A DNA stretch of 64,000 bases from Odiellus spinosus (taxonomy: Eukaryota > Arthropoda > Arachnida > Opiliones > Phalangiidae): positions 9,619,185 through 9,683,184 of the forward strand of contig OY987230.1 in NCBI GenBank assembly GCA_963920705.1, given 5' to 3'. How positions within the stretch are numbered: the stretch's first letter is position 1; each line of letters opens with the position of its first letter. The position numbers and the translations under genes are program-made. The notes under the pieces are model-generated. The model did no database searches and was not told the origin of the DNA. It saw nothing but the letters and a program-made list of their open reading frames with translations. Positions 21,593 to 32,240 of this stretch are shown here, in pieces.

Positions 21593-22941
21593 ATCACGAG
21601 CCCTCCGCATCGCGCGTTTTTCGAAAAAGAGCCTTGCTTATGTGTTATTTAATTATTGAAACAATTTTTTCTTTTTGATTGGCTATTATTCTGGGGTTTT
21701 ATAAATTTACAACACTTTTAAAACTTTAAAATCTTTATTTATTATCACTAATTTAATAACAGGAACTTATCACAAAGTTATGAGATCCATTTTAAACATT
21801 TTTGTAATAAAACAGTAGGGTATCACTTAAGTTTATGTTATAATTGTTTTCATCTTTTTGGTCTTTTTCCTAGAATTGTCATCACATTCTTTAGATTTAG
21901 GAACTGATTTAATACTATTCAAATATTTCATTCTTATACAAATTCTAATCTTTACAAAACTTTGAATAATTTCAATAGGAACGAGACCATTTTCTTGAAA
22001 GATTTTTTGACTTATGTTTTTTACAATATTGCATTCATTAGTTAACAGTTTATTAGGCAAATATTTTAGGAATACCTGGTCAAATTTTTTAATTTCCTGA
22101 GAAAAAAAATTAGAAGGCACTGTGTATCCACCGTACGACAAAAACTTTGCCCACGATGGTAAAGTATAGTTATGATCTTTCTTTTCCTTATCTACTAGAT
22201 CTAAATTAGGATAACTCTTACAGTGCTTTTTGCTACCCAACCCGCAAGGTACTCTAACCCATTCTCTTCTAATTTAGTGTATTCATTTTCTAGTATTTCA
22301 CCGTCATTTACATCATTGGGTCTTTTAACATTAGCGGCTGACTTGGAAATATAAATATTGTTACTATTCAATAATGAAGAACTCTCACCAAGAGGTTGCA
22401 TTGGTTGTGCCTTCTGGGGACTTCTTACTTTAATTTCACTTGATTTAGAAAAATCAAAAGTGTCCGGTTCAGGATCTACTAGCGTCTCGTTTTCTAAATT
22501 AGCGGATTTAAGAGCTTTCGATACTAAATACTCATCACAGTTTTGGTCAATAGTATTGCAATTATTACTTAATATTCCTGGATTTTTCCCCATTATTATC
22601 ACGCGAATCCTACTAAGGGCATTAATATAAATAGATAAGATATTAGAAGAGGTATTAGAATATCTGATAATAATAAGATCTTGTACAGATACTACAAAAT
22701 TCGATTACACCATGCCTGTATGTTATGCCTTGCCTCCACCATGTAGTTATATCTTGGTTTACGAATGGTATTTGTGTTAAAACCATTCATTACATTATCC
22801 TTCCTATCCGACAAACTATTAACTTACTAATTATTTTCCGGCGTCAAACATCCAAATTCTTCAGCCTGGAACAGGCAGAGAGCCTAAAACAAATGGCTTC
22901 CCGCGTAAACCGTAAAAGTTGTCTGCTTCAGAGGGCTCGTG
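21593..22941 (-). mobile_element. P-superfamily DNA transposon, internally deleted
   Basis: Inverted ends: CACGAGCCCTC at 21595-21605 and GAGGGCTCGTG at 22931-22941. These are flanked by ATGACGTC (21585-21592) and ATGACGTT (22942-22949), a 7-of-8 match fitting the 8-bp target duplication of P elements. It encloses the transposase remnant at 21836-22705. Length about 1.35 kb, too short for a complete transposase. The ends are partly self-complementary, so the exact boundary is uncertain by 2 bp. Confidence 0.6.
21836..22705 (-). pseudogene. P-element/THAP9-like transposase C-terminal remnant
   Basis: Read on the minus strand. An upstream piece with VSVQDLI and ALSRIRVIIMGKNPG is followed by EYLAGWVAK. 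One base is then missing in an A-run at about 22228, after which the frame continues HCKSYPNL, WAKFLSYGGYTVPS, VKIRICIRMKYLN to a stop near 21833. This order is the C-terminal signature of the P-element/THAP9 family: YIAGYVAKK, LSYGGLTVPS, and a closing FVKTRxxIRxKYLN. The THAP domain and catalytic core are missing. The family call is from memory of the motifs and could be tested by profile search. Non-functional: 5' truncated and frameshifted. Confidence 0.6.
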
Positions 22942-22949
22942 ATGACGTT

Positions 22950-24302
22950 AAATAACAGCCAATGAAAAATCGTTAAAAGTCGAAGAGTAAACGCGCCCGA
23001 TTAGCCAACCTATTATAGCAAAATATTTCCACGAACCTTGCCTTGGGCAAGGAGGTTCAGAGAAGGAGAGGAAATGTGGGGACGGCGCGGATCCTACTGC
23101 GTCGGCCTAAACTCCCACTCTGGGAGAACGGGGGTAGAGACGTTTCGTGGTAAAATGTTGTCGCGTGGGTAAAACGAATCCTTTATGAGACGCGCTAGCT
23201 AGCGACCACGTGACAACAGTTTACCTCGAGAATTTCCTATCCCCCTTTCCACCCGAGTGGGAGGTTGGCTCTTCTCTCTCTAACTCAACGCAGCCCCACA
23301 TTTCCTCTCCTTCTCTGATCCTCCTTGCCTTGGGCCTCTTGCCCTCTTCCTTCTCCGAGCATTGAGTGGCGCCTTCTAACTTTAGTCATAATTTAAATAA
23401 TTAAATTTATTTTGAATTTATAATTTTATTTAAATAACATATTATAATATTCGAAGACGAATGATATTTTATTATATAATTTATTTAAACAATAATTAAA
23501 GTTAAAAAAAAAATATGGTAAAACAAATATAGTAAAACATTAGCTTAACGCCGCTGGGCGCTGGCTGTGCGTGATAGCGGTAGTATCGAGTTTGTTCCAC
23601 TAAGCCTTTGTATAACAAAATTAAACGTGATGTTACGGTATATTAAAGGCCAAATGGAAAAAATAACTTGTAAAATGCACAATTCCCACATTTTAAAATG
23701 GAAATAAACAAAAATAACACCCTTACTTAGGTATTTTGGTAAAGATATTATAATTTAAAGTAGGAAAGGCGAGAAAAATGATGGCGTCAGGACGATAGCT
23801 TTCCGCGGCTCTCTGGCTTATTCCACTTACTAAATTCAGTGGGTATAAAGCTAAAGGGGTGTTTTTTTCCCCATCCCAGAATAAATGTAGGGAGCGGAGG
23901 TCGTCTTTCAGCGCGCAGTGTAGTTTCAATCTGCTTGTTTAGCCCGGCTGTGATTCGTTTTTGTTAGAGCCACGTGAAATTTCAATGCGTACAAAGTTAC
24001 CGTCTCGGTTTTTGGGGACGGTTTGTAGGAGGTAGGCTCCCGTAGTAATGGTGGGTTATTGAAGAGTAGGAGGTTCCTTGAGTGTCGGCGCCTTTCACGC
24101 TACCAGTTTTATTAATGAGAGGGCCTAACCTCGGTACGTGATTCGTCACTTGGAAAGTGATGAACAGAATAGAATTCTCCTGATTCTCCTCATCCTCCTC
24201 ATTCTCCTCCTCTCCCAAAACTCAATCTCTAAGAGAGACAAACTTTGCTGGGATTTTGGCACTATCACAAATAGCAAGTGTTTCGCTCTGGCGAGGAAAC
24301 AC
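22950..24302. other. Copy-1-only sequence; one palindrome, no gene
   Basis: Holds an inverted-repeat element at 23042-23333 (AGGAGAGGAAATGTGGGG and its inverse). Also an AT-rich low-complexity stretch (23385-23520) and a CTCCT-rich microsatellite (24175-24215). Short open frames at 23723-24338 show no recognisable motif. Ends where copy 2 resumes (AATAACAATTCTCTGC at 24303). Confidence 0.5.
23042..23333. mobile_element. Inverted-repeat element (MITE-like)
   Basis: Arms of about 40 bp: CAGAGAAGGAGAGGAAATG at left, CATTTCCTCTCCTTCTCTG at right, outer CAAGGAGG / CCTCCTTG. Single copy here. Confidence 0.7.
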
Positions 24303-24839
24303 AATAACAATTCTCTGCTATTTTCCCAAACTGAATAATAAAGGAATCTTGCCTTAGTCTGAGTCTATTCCAACAGCTGGGGACTTTTTACAGAGCAAAT
24401 TGACAATTCAAATATAACTACAGTACAAATTCTAAACTTTTTTACCTTGACTTACGTCAGATCTGAATATTTTTACAACTGATTATAATTGGCCATTTTA
24501 GAATATAAGAAACCCTATTTGCTGCCTACCTTTGTCTATTGTTTAATTTTTCAAATCTTGGGTCGATTTAGTGTAGTTTTTAAGATAGTTTAGTGATTCG
24601 AGAAAGAAAATTAGTGTCTTTTTCTGAAAATGTGAATGAATGGGAGCCCCACTTCCATATAAAAAAGCTAAAGCAAAGATGAGGGAGTTAATTTGTGTAA
24701 ATTGTGCAGACACAAGCCTAGTATATTTTAAAAAAATTAATTCACCAACAAAAACGCACGACTTAAGCAGGCATCATAGCTGGGAAATATACCAATCATG
24801 CTGAAATGAAAGACTAAAATGAAAATAAATTTCAATTAC

Positions 24840-25698
24840 CTGATCTTGATCCAATCTCCGCAACTGGAGCTGGCCATTAATGTTTCCAAATCATTTCGTC
24901 CTCTAAAAGGAGGAGGTCGTTCGTTAATTTTGTGAGGAACTCTTTCGAGAATTCCTACAGGTATGTATCTATAAAAAAAAAATTAATAAATCAGACGTGT
25001 TGTTAAGTTTTCCCAGAATTGAGAATTTACCTATAAAGAAATGATTGTCACTCTAGAAGGAATCTACGAGTCCTTTCTACACCCTGTTGTCAAACAAAAG
25101 GAATACAATTAAGTATATAAAAACTCGAATGAAAATTTTGTGAAAAGAATAAGTAAATTCAACACACTTAGCTGTCAGATCCCCAATGTTCCAGTCCATA
25201 GTTTGTGTACTTCTTCAATATATCGAATCTTTCCGAGGATGATATGTCCCAATGTCGTTGCTCTTTGACAGTGGCGGCGGACGGTTCTTATTTGGGGGGG
25301 GGGGGGGACATTTTTCGTTAAAGAACTTGGAAACAAGTTGCTCAAGACCAATATACCTAAAGGCTATGGTTGTACTATCGCTCTTCTACAGACGGACTCG
25401 CGTAGAAATAAATCATATACCTTATTTAAAGACAGTCTCTTTATAATTTTTGTTATTATATTATATTATTTTCTTAAAAACTCCAAACAGGTTGATATTA
25501 TAGACTGATTTTTCTTATAATTCATTGAATTCAATTATATTCTGAGATTAATCAGAGTATTGACTGAAAAATTTGGGGAGGGACACGTATATTGGTTGTC
25601 CCCACCTGGTTTAATTGAGGGGGGACAATGTCCCCCTGTCCCCACCCGTTCCGCCGCCACTGCGAGTCTTTGATTTCGGTAAAGATCCAAGGTTTTAC
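24840..25698 (-). pseudogene. DUS3L 3' fragment, truncated and broken
   Basis: Counterpart of the last three identified exons of the DUS3L gene at 52901-53347. Exon equivalents: 24840-24968, 25031-25083 and 25168-25698 (partial). Lesions on the minus strand: GAA to TAA at the end of the third-last exon (SDSE becomes SDS-stop), TGG to TGA in the next exon (LEW becomes LE-stop), and a 398-bp MITE (25269-25666). Identity stops at 25698 inside an exon, so the upstream gene is absent. Splice sites are still recognisable. A product of the segmental duplication that was never a full gene. Confidence 0.9.
25269..25666. mobile_element. hAT-like MITE inserted in the DUS3L pseudogene
   Basis: Terminal inverted repeats CAGTGGCGGCGGA and CCGCCGCCACTG (with CGAG after it). 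TCTTTGA occurs on both sides (25262-25268 and 25667-25673), and the empty site in copy 2 has it once. A CAGxGG-type start with a 7-8-bp target duplication suggests hAT. It includes a 12-G run. Confidence 0.8.
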
Positions 25699-26668
25699 GT
25701 CTTAAAATTTAAATACTTTTCGAAATTAGGCTTAACTCTTACACTTGATAAAAATAAATCTATAAACAAGTGGTAAATTAAAATGATCCTACCTTCACTT
25801 CCAGTATCCAAAAACGTCCGTTAGAGTCGCATCCGTTTGAAAAGTTCCTCCTCGAAAATCCCAATTAGGCTTAGCGTAATTCCGGCTTCAATGTTCCATC
25901 AAAAATGTTTTACGAAATGACACTTCAAAGTTCAACGTTCCACCAAAATGTTTTACGAAATGACGCTTCGAAGTTCATAGAATGTCACGTGGTTTACAGT
26001 AGGTCATTTTTTTATGAAAAAGCCAAGCAATAGGTGTAAACAAGATGGCAGTTGGTGAGGCACGATAGTTACGCAACTAAACGACCTACTTTTCGCGGCT
26101 GAAATTTAGTTGTTCATGTTGAGTTTTTTATGTTCACTTTTTCATGACCCCCACTTTTTTCTTCAAGTATCGCTCTCGTTTTATCCCTACTTAATGATGA
26201 CGTCATCTGCTACGACGTCTGGCTCTCTCTTTATTATCCCCACTCGGTGTTGACTCCCATTTACGGCTCTTCTCCTTGTATTATCTTTACTCCATGATGA
26301 CGTCAACGACAAATTATCCTGTTAACGAACGAGAGCGTACTTTTCCACGTAGGCCCTAACCTTTGACCGTGGCGAAACGGTATGAACTCATCATATTCAA
26401 AACGTAGTTTTTGCGTAACTAAAAAGGAAAATTAAATTAGATTAGATTAAAAATAAATTCCCATATTTTAAAACTGATTTTTTATGAAATATATTTTCAG
26501 AATTTATTTGATAGGCCTATTTTGCGTTTCTTAAATAAACAAACATCTCATGATAATTTAACATATTTGTATGCAAAGGCACGTTCTGAACTTTATATTT
26601 CGGTCACGCTACCATGGCCCCCTAAAGGTCACGTTTCAATTGTTATGACATGTTATTTGTAGACAATT
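25699..26668. other. Intergenic stretch
   Basis: No gene seen. GACGTCAT-type motifs near 26200 and 26297 (TGATGACGTCA), and a duplicated phrase TTTTACGAAATGACxCTTC near 25909 and 25951. Otherwise AT-rich. Confidence 0.4.
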
Positions 26669-27662
26669 GCAATAATTAACAGGGGCAAAAATGACCAGGG
26701 GCAAAAATGAACAGGAGCAAAAATGAACAGGGGCAATAATGAACAGGGGCAAAAATGAACAGGGGCAAAAATGAACAGGGGCAAAAATGAACAGGGGCAA
26801 AAATGAACAGGGGCAAAAATGAACAGGGGCAAAAATGAACAGGGGCAAAAATGAACAGGGGCAAAAATGAACAGGGGCAAAAATGAACAGGGGCAATAAT
26901 GAACAGGGGCAATAATGAACAGGGGCAATAATGAACAGGGGCAATAATGAACAGGGGCAATAATGAACAGGGGCAATAATGAACAGGGGCAATAATGAAC
27001 AGGGGCAATAATGAACAGGGGCAATAATGAACAGGGGCAATAATGAACAGGGGCAATAATTTACAGGGGCAATAATTTACAGGGGCAATAATTTACAGGG
27101 GCAATAATTTACAGGGGCAATAATTTACAGGGGCAATAATTTACAGGGGCAATAATTTACAGGGGCAATAATTTACAGGGGCAATAATTTACAGGGGCAA
27201 TAATTTACAGGGGCAATAATTTACAGGGGCAATAATTAACAGGGGCAATAATTAACAGGGGCAATAATTAACAGGGGCAATAATTAACAGGGGCAATAAT
27301 TAACAGGGGCAATAATTAACAGGGGCAATAATTAACAGGGGCAATAATTAACAGGGGCAATAATTAACAGGGGCAATAATTAACAGGGGCAATAATTAAC
27401 AGGGGCAATAATTAACAGGGGCAATAATTAACAGGGGCAATAATTAACAGTGGCAATAATTAACAGGGGCAATAATTAACAGGGGCAATAATTAACAGGG
27501 GCAATAATTAACAGGGGCAATAATTAACAGGGGCAATAATTAACAGGGGAAAAAATTAACAGGGGCAAAAATTAACAGGGGCAAAAATTAACAGGGGCAA
27601 AAATTAACAGGGGGCAAAAATTAACAGGGGGCAAAAATTAACAGGGGGCAAAAATTAACAGG
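26669..27662. repeat. 16-bp minisatellite, array 2 (~62 units in ordered blocks)
   Basis: Core CAGGGGCAAWAA followed by a variable 4-base tail. Blocks in order: CAGGGGCAAAAATGAA (to ~26890, with a few strays), CAGGGGCAATAATGAA (~26891-27050), CAGGGGCAATAATTTA (~27051-27225), CAGGGGCAATAATTAA (~27226-27545), CAGGGGCAAAAATTAA (~27546-27608), then a 17-bp form with five Gs. The fifth block equals, on the opposite strand, the last units of array 1. Open frames on the minus strand (26636-27056) are by-products of the missing stops. Confidence 0.97.
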
Positions 27663-28430
27663 ATAAAGGAAACTAATAGATTTAACTTTTGAAGAGTATA
27701 TAGTCGGAATCAGTCGAATTTGCACAACAGGGAGACAGCAAAGAGCCAAGGGGGAAGAAACACCGTCGTCATACCCTCTACGGCGTAATTAGCCGTAGTT
27801 TAATCAGATTTAACCGAGGTTTACGTAGCCTTCTCAGTTCAATAAACCGCGATTAAATCCGATTAAACTGGCTAGTTACGCCTCGTCTGAAAAGAGCGCT
27901 TGTTTAAAGGGCGAATACCCTAACTCCCTCACTAAGGGGGATGACATCGAGCTGAGAGATAGAAACCTCTGACGTATCAATGTCTCCCTTGCCGTTTCCC
28001 TGTTTGGGATTTAGTAAACTCTTTCTCTGTTAAGAGTATGAAGAAGATACTGGCTGTAATGCTATCTCGAATGATGTTTCAAAATGATTTCAACAAAAAT
28101 CGATAATTTTGTTTCTTTGGGTGCGGGATTTCAGAAATGGGCACGGTATTGCAATCAGTTTGTGATTAAATTGGTTATCATGAGAGGCGATGCCAGGGTG
28201 TAGGATGAGTATGTTTAAATTGCCTCTGTTTAAATTCCAAGGGACCCAAAATCCTCGGGTTCCTTCCTCAAAAGAGGCCCCTAAATGTAATAAGCATACA
28301 TGATCATGATGTAAGGGAGGAAAATGGCAGTCACACAATTGGTGTTTCGGTGTAAAGTATTTAATACTAGTTTAACACCCCACCTTGTTTATCCTCTGGG
28401 TATATACAGCGTTGTTTCTTAACTATAACT
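27663..28430. other. Intergenic stretch with one MITE
   Basis: A decayed member of the CTCTTCAGACGA family lies at about 27783-27897 (TCTCAGTTCAATAAACC and GCCTCGTCTGAAAAGAG). An 82-codon open frame on the minus strand at 28090-28338 has no recognisable motif. Confidence 0.5.
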
Positions 28431-28433
28431 CGC

Positions 28434-28506
28434 GTAGCTATGGTGTAGTGGTTATCACGTCCGCCTCACACGCGGAAGGTCCAAGGTTCGGGCCCTGGTA
28501 GATACA
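28434..28506 (+). tRNA. tRNA-Val(CAC)-like gene, possibly decayed
   Basis: 73-nt cloverleaf. D arm GTGT-AGTGGTTA-TCAC is the eukaryotic Val form. Anticodon arm TCCGC-CTCACAC-GCGGA gives anticodon CAC. Acceptor GTAGCTA/TAGATAC has one mismatch. T arm CAAGG-TTCGGGC-CCTGG has one mismatch and G instead of A at position 58, which also weakens the B box. No intron and no encoded CCA, as expected in eukaryotes. TTTTGTTTTT just downstream is a Pol III terminator. Either a weak tRNA gene or a tRNA-derived pseudogene. Confidence 0.8.
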
Positions 28507-28704
28507 GTTTTGTTTTTGAAACATTTTTAATTAGAATGCAATTAGTTAGTAATTAAACTGTGACAGGCATCTAATTCCAAAAAACTGATTTTATATTGTT
28601 TATGAAACTATAGGCGTGAAAATAAAACTATCGATTTTAAATGCTACTCAAATTCCCTTTAGAACATATAAAAATCCGTAACAGCCTCACTTTAGAGCAC
28701 AAAG

Positions 28705-28878
28705 TTAAAGGGAAACTTGCAGCTAAAAGTGGAACAGCTTTTTAAATTATTTTCGGAACCACCATATGCCAAAAAGGTATTCAAGAATTTTTAGACACGT
28801 TTTTTGGTGTTTAAATTAATTTGTAAAGTTTGGTAAGGTTTGAATAAATGTACATATAAATAGATGGTTCTATAAAGT
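28705..28878. repeat. Half of a family-C TTAA element
   Basis: TTAA + AGGGAAACTTGCAGCTAAAA, then GGTGTTTAAATTAATTTxTAAAGTTTGGTAA, matching the left arm of 29925-30311. The right arm is absent; the next element begins directly after it. Confidence 0.65.
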
Positions 28879-29312
28879 AAAGCCTCGTTCATACATAGGC
28901 CTAAATGCGCTTCGTTGCGGTTCGATTTCTATAACTGGTTATCAAACCAACGTGAGAAATCAGTTCGTGTTGGTTCGGGAAGCAGCTTGGCCAAGTCGCT
29001 TCGGTTCAATCCGTTTTGAAAATAACGAGGCGGGGAGACAAATTTGCTGATAAATCTTAAAATAACGCGATTAAAATTATACTTTCTGTCAAAAATTATC
29101 AACCAACGAGTTAGAAACACGATTTACTAATTAGTTTGAGATAACCAATTTTAAATTCTGGGCATTTTTTAAAACGGCGCTAAGCCTTGGCTTAGGTCGA
29201 ACCGGGGCGAACGGCCGCGAACCGTCTTGTCAGCGTTGTGAACTAGGGAAAACGGAAAACGCTTCGAACTGGTTTTGGAACCGATTTTGCCTTTAAGTGT
29301 GAACGAGGCTTA
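28879..29312. mobile_element. MITE with AAGCCTCGTTCA ends
   Basis: AAGCCTCGTTCATACATAGG at left, TGTGAACGAGGCTT at right. Subterminal GGTTCG/GAACC motifs in both orientations. The 63-codon open frame inside is accidental. Confidence 0.8.
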
Positions 29313-29924
29313 ACATATACACTGATATAGAAACTGTGGCCTTTTTCCAAGGTTGGTTTAAAATATAGGATTTTCTATACTTTTGCCAACCTCGAAACTA
29401 ACAAAAAGAGTGGTTAAATAGAACCCGTTTCTACGGCAGATGTTGCCTTTTTTTCAACGGTGGAACGTATATAGAGTTTATAGATTCAACTATTGGGTCC
29501 AATCATATTATTTCAGCCTTCAACAGTGCTTGTAATGTCTTAAGATTAAAAGAACATTGTGAGAAGCAATATACAAATCTAAGCTAATTAATATGATTTA
29601 TGCAAAACATTCAAGTTTTGACGCCGCTTAGTTTTTTGATCGCCAAATGTCTAGCAAATACACGATAATATAGGTCATGTTTGAAAAATATACATTTTAT
29701 AGGAAGTAAAGTACCACATGGCTGCCTGCGTCATAACATTGAAGTTTTCTCGAGTTTTTTACAATTTATTTCTAGGGAAAGAAGCGAATTTTTGAGAGGC
29801 TCCCATATATTTTCCTCTTCTTCTAATTGTCCCCAGCACAATTAAAGTTTTTAGTCTTTTGGACTAGTATACTAAAACATTGATCGCATAATTTTATCGA
29901 GTGGTTTCCATATTTCATTAATCT

Positions 29925-30311
29925 TTAAAGGGAAACTTGGAGCTAAAATGGAACAAATTTTGAATTTATTTTAGGAATCACCATTTGAAACGAATTTGAG
30001 AATTTTTTCACAATTTTTAGAAACGTTTTTGGTGTTTAAATTAATTTCTAAAGTTTGATAAAATTTCTATAGAAGTAAATAGGCCGGTTTGACGCCCAAG
30101 ACCTTGGACATCAAACGCCGCTCCATTCTTTTAATGTTAGAACATTATAAGCGCTGTTGAAGGCTGTAATAATATGATTGGTCAGAATTTATATTACTGT
30201 TAAAGAAATTTGATCAAACTTTAGAAATTAATTTAAACACTAAAAACGTGTCTAAAAATTCTGTAAAAAAATTTAAATTAATTCAAATTTTTAGCTCCAA
30301 TTACCCTTTAA
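29925..30311. mobile_element. TTAA palindromic MITE, family C
   Basis: TTAA + AGGGAAACTTGGAGCTAAAA at left, TTTTTAGCTCCAATTACCCT + TTAA at right; inner arms GTTTTTGGTGTTTAAATTAA and inverse. The right TTAA (30308-30311) is also the left TTAA of the next MITE. Confidence 0.85.
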
Positions 30312-30673
30312 AGGGAGAATGCGACCTAATAACAAGGTGTTTTTATCGATTCCTTATCGTTTAAAAAGTTTACAAAACAAATATTAAACTAGAAATAAAT
30401 TTAAAACTTACCAGGAAAATAGGCTTAGCGGGATTCATGGAGATCACCTGAATTGTCTTCGTGTAAGGTCTAGCCCGTCATTCACGCGAGACTTACAATC
30501 GCGTTCGATTGGTCGCTAGACCTTATACGCGAAGAAATCAGGATCTCCACGAACCCCGCTAAGCCTATTTTCCCGGTATGTTTTAAATTTCTAGTTTAAT
30601 ATTTGTTCGTAAATTTTTTCACTAGTGGATTATAGGCCTATTTAAACAATAAGGAATCGATAAAAACAAGTTG
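30308..30673. mobile_element. TTAA palindromic MITE, family A (spacer member)
   Basis: TTAA + AGGGAGAATGCGACC, AATAGGCTTAGCGGGATTCA and inverse AACCCCGCTAAGCCTATT, AGGCCTATTTAAAC, GGAATCGATAAAAAC. The right terminal ~20 bp are lost (AAGTTGGGAAACC follows instead). Confidence 0.85.
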
Positions 30674-32240
30674 GGAAACCAAAATAATACCTCCCCGACA
30701 ACCACGTGATGTTAACTAACCTAACCTTACCTAAAATATTAAAATTTATGGCATTTGTGGAAGACGAAGATTGAAAGCAAAAAGAAATATCTCAATTAAA
30801 CACTAAATATATTTAACCAATAATTCAGATCAAAAATATACTTCTTATCAAGATAAATTTGAATGCAAAAGAATCAAACTTAATTCAAAATAAAATTTTG
30901 AGAACCAGAGTCGGAAAAAAATTTGCTGAATAATGAATTAATTTTAATATAAATGCGTATCGAGTAAAATAAGCAAGGTTAAGGTTCTTATTTTAAAACC
31001 ATATAATAATTTTGAAGGCTCTAGAGTATTTGCAGACCAAGTAACGCCAATAGGTAAAATATTATATCACATTGAACCTATATGCATTTCTTCAGTATAC
31101 CAACACAACCCTAAATAATTCTCTACTTAAAACCAAACCTAACTAGAGAAAAAAAGGAAAATAAATAAGATATAACCACATAGATTTCAAGATAAATAAT
31201 CCAGTCCATAATTCAGTATTAAAACAAAAAAATCAGAATTAAGACAACTGAAATTAGCAATCTTTGGTAATATGTAATATAGCCCTTACACGAACAATTT
31301 AAGTAAAGCAAATTATCAAATAAACGCCAAATAAGTCAATTAAAATGAAAAATATTAATCTTACCACTACCAAATAGCGGGCAGAAAACACAGACATCAA
31401 GATAACATTAGCAAAATAAATTTTCAACACCGGTAATCCTGAGAACTAGATTCTACAAAATCTTCCTGAACAATAAATTTATTTTAATCCAAAAAATATA
31501 AAATCTTAAAAAAATATCTATACAAATAACATATTGATAAACCAATTAAAATTAGATGCGAAAAACATTTAATCTCGATATGAGATTAAATACACAAGGT
31601 CAAGGTTCTTCTTTTAAAACCATATCAGAATTTTGACGGTTGTAGAGTATTTGTAGACCAAGTAACGTGAAAAGGCAAAATGTTATATCACATTGAACCT
31701 ATACATGGCTTCAGTATACAACACAAGTTGTGAAACAAACGTTATTTTACGTCACTACACACTAGCTAAAACGTCACCGAAAATAAACGACAGTAGGCAT
31801 TAACAAAAAAAAATCATTTGTAATGTCCATGTATACATATAACCATCTCTATATCCCTGTGAACGCGCCTTTATCTCTTATCTAAATTATGTTGTTTCTA
31901 TCTTGCACACCCGTGTAAACGGACCTTTATTTTGATTCCTCAATCCACCCCAAGTTTGCAGCAAGCCTAAGCCTATACTACCCGTTATACCTTTACTTTT
32001 TTGACTAAATGATATATATGGAAAATAGCTTAGCGCATGCTGCCAGCTCAAGCTGGTTTTAAACAGTCACATTTCTTTAAATTTTTGCACAATTTCTTAA
32101 ATATCTTCTAAACTATCTCAAATTTTAAATTGATTTTTCAGCTTCGTTATTAATTAGATTCAGTTAAACAATATTATTATATTAAATTAAAATTTAAATG
32201 CATTATACGCTTCAATTCACTAAAAGATATCGCGGCATAA
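30674..32240. other. AT-rich spacer with a direct repeat
   Basis: No gene. Two diverged direct copies of a ~250-bp sequence: about 30890-31110 and 31440-31720. Shared phrases: AAGGTTCTTxTTTTAAAACC, TAGAGTATTTGxAGACCAAG, TTATATCACATTGAACCTAT. The start-to-start distance of about 610-640 bp suggests an old tandem duplication. Confidence 0.6.

Larger units (their letters stand above)
158..25698 (+). repeat. Segmental duplication, copy 1
   Basis: Near-identical, same-orientation counterpart of 34644-53347. Colinear blocks include ABCG exons, introns, intronic MITEs and the end of DUS3L. Copy 1 is longer because it holds segments absent from copy 2: a MITE at 4979-5313, a long-TIR element at 15748-19889, a 3.67-kb segment 20633-24302, and an insertion at 25269-25666. 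It lacks about 134 bp near 1228 (present at 35715-35850) and about 348 bp of a LINE fragment near 8756. The right edge lies inside DUS3L exon 3, so this copy carries only the gene's 3' end. That makes the copy-2 locus the ancestral position for the right side. Confidence 0.95.

Noticed and set aside
26636..27056. Minus-strand open frames encoding FIIAPVHYCPCSLLPL-type repeats
   Set aside because: Same reason: minisatellite array 2 read on the opposite strand.
26669..27662. CRISPR array
   Set aside because: Units are 16 bp without spacers, in a eukaryotic context.
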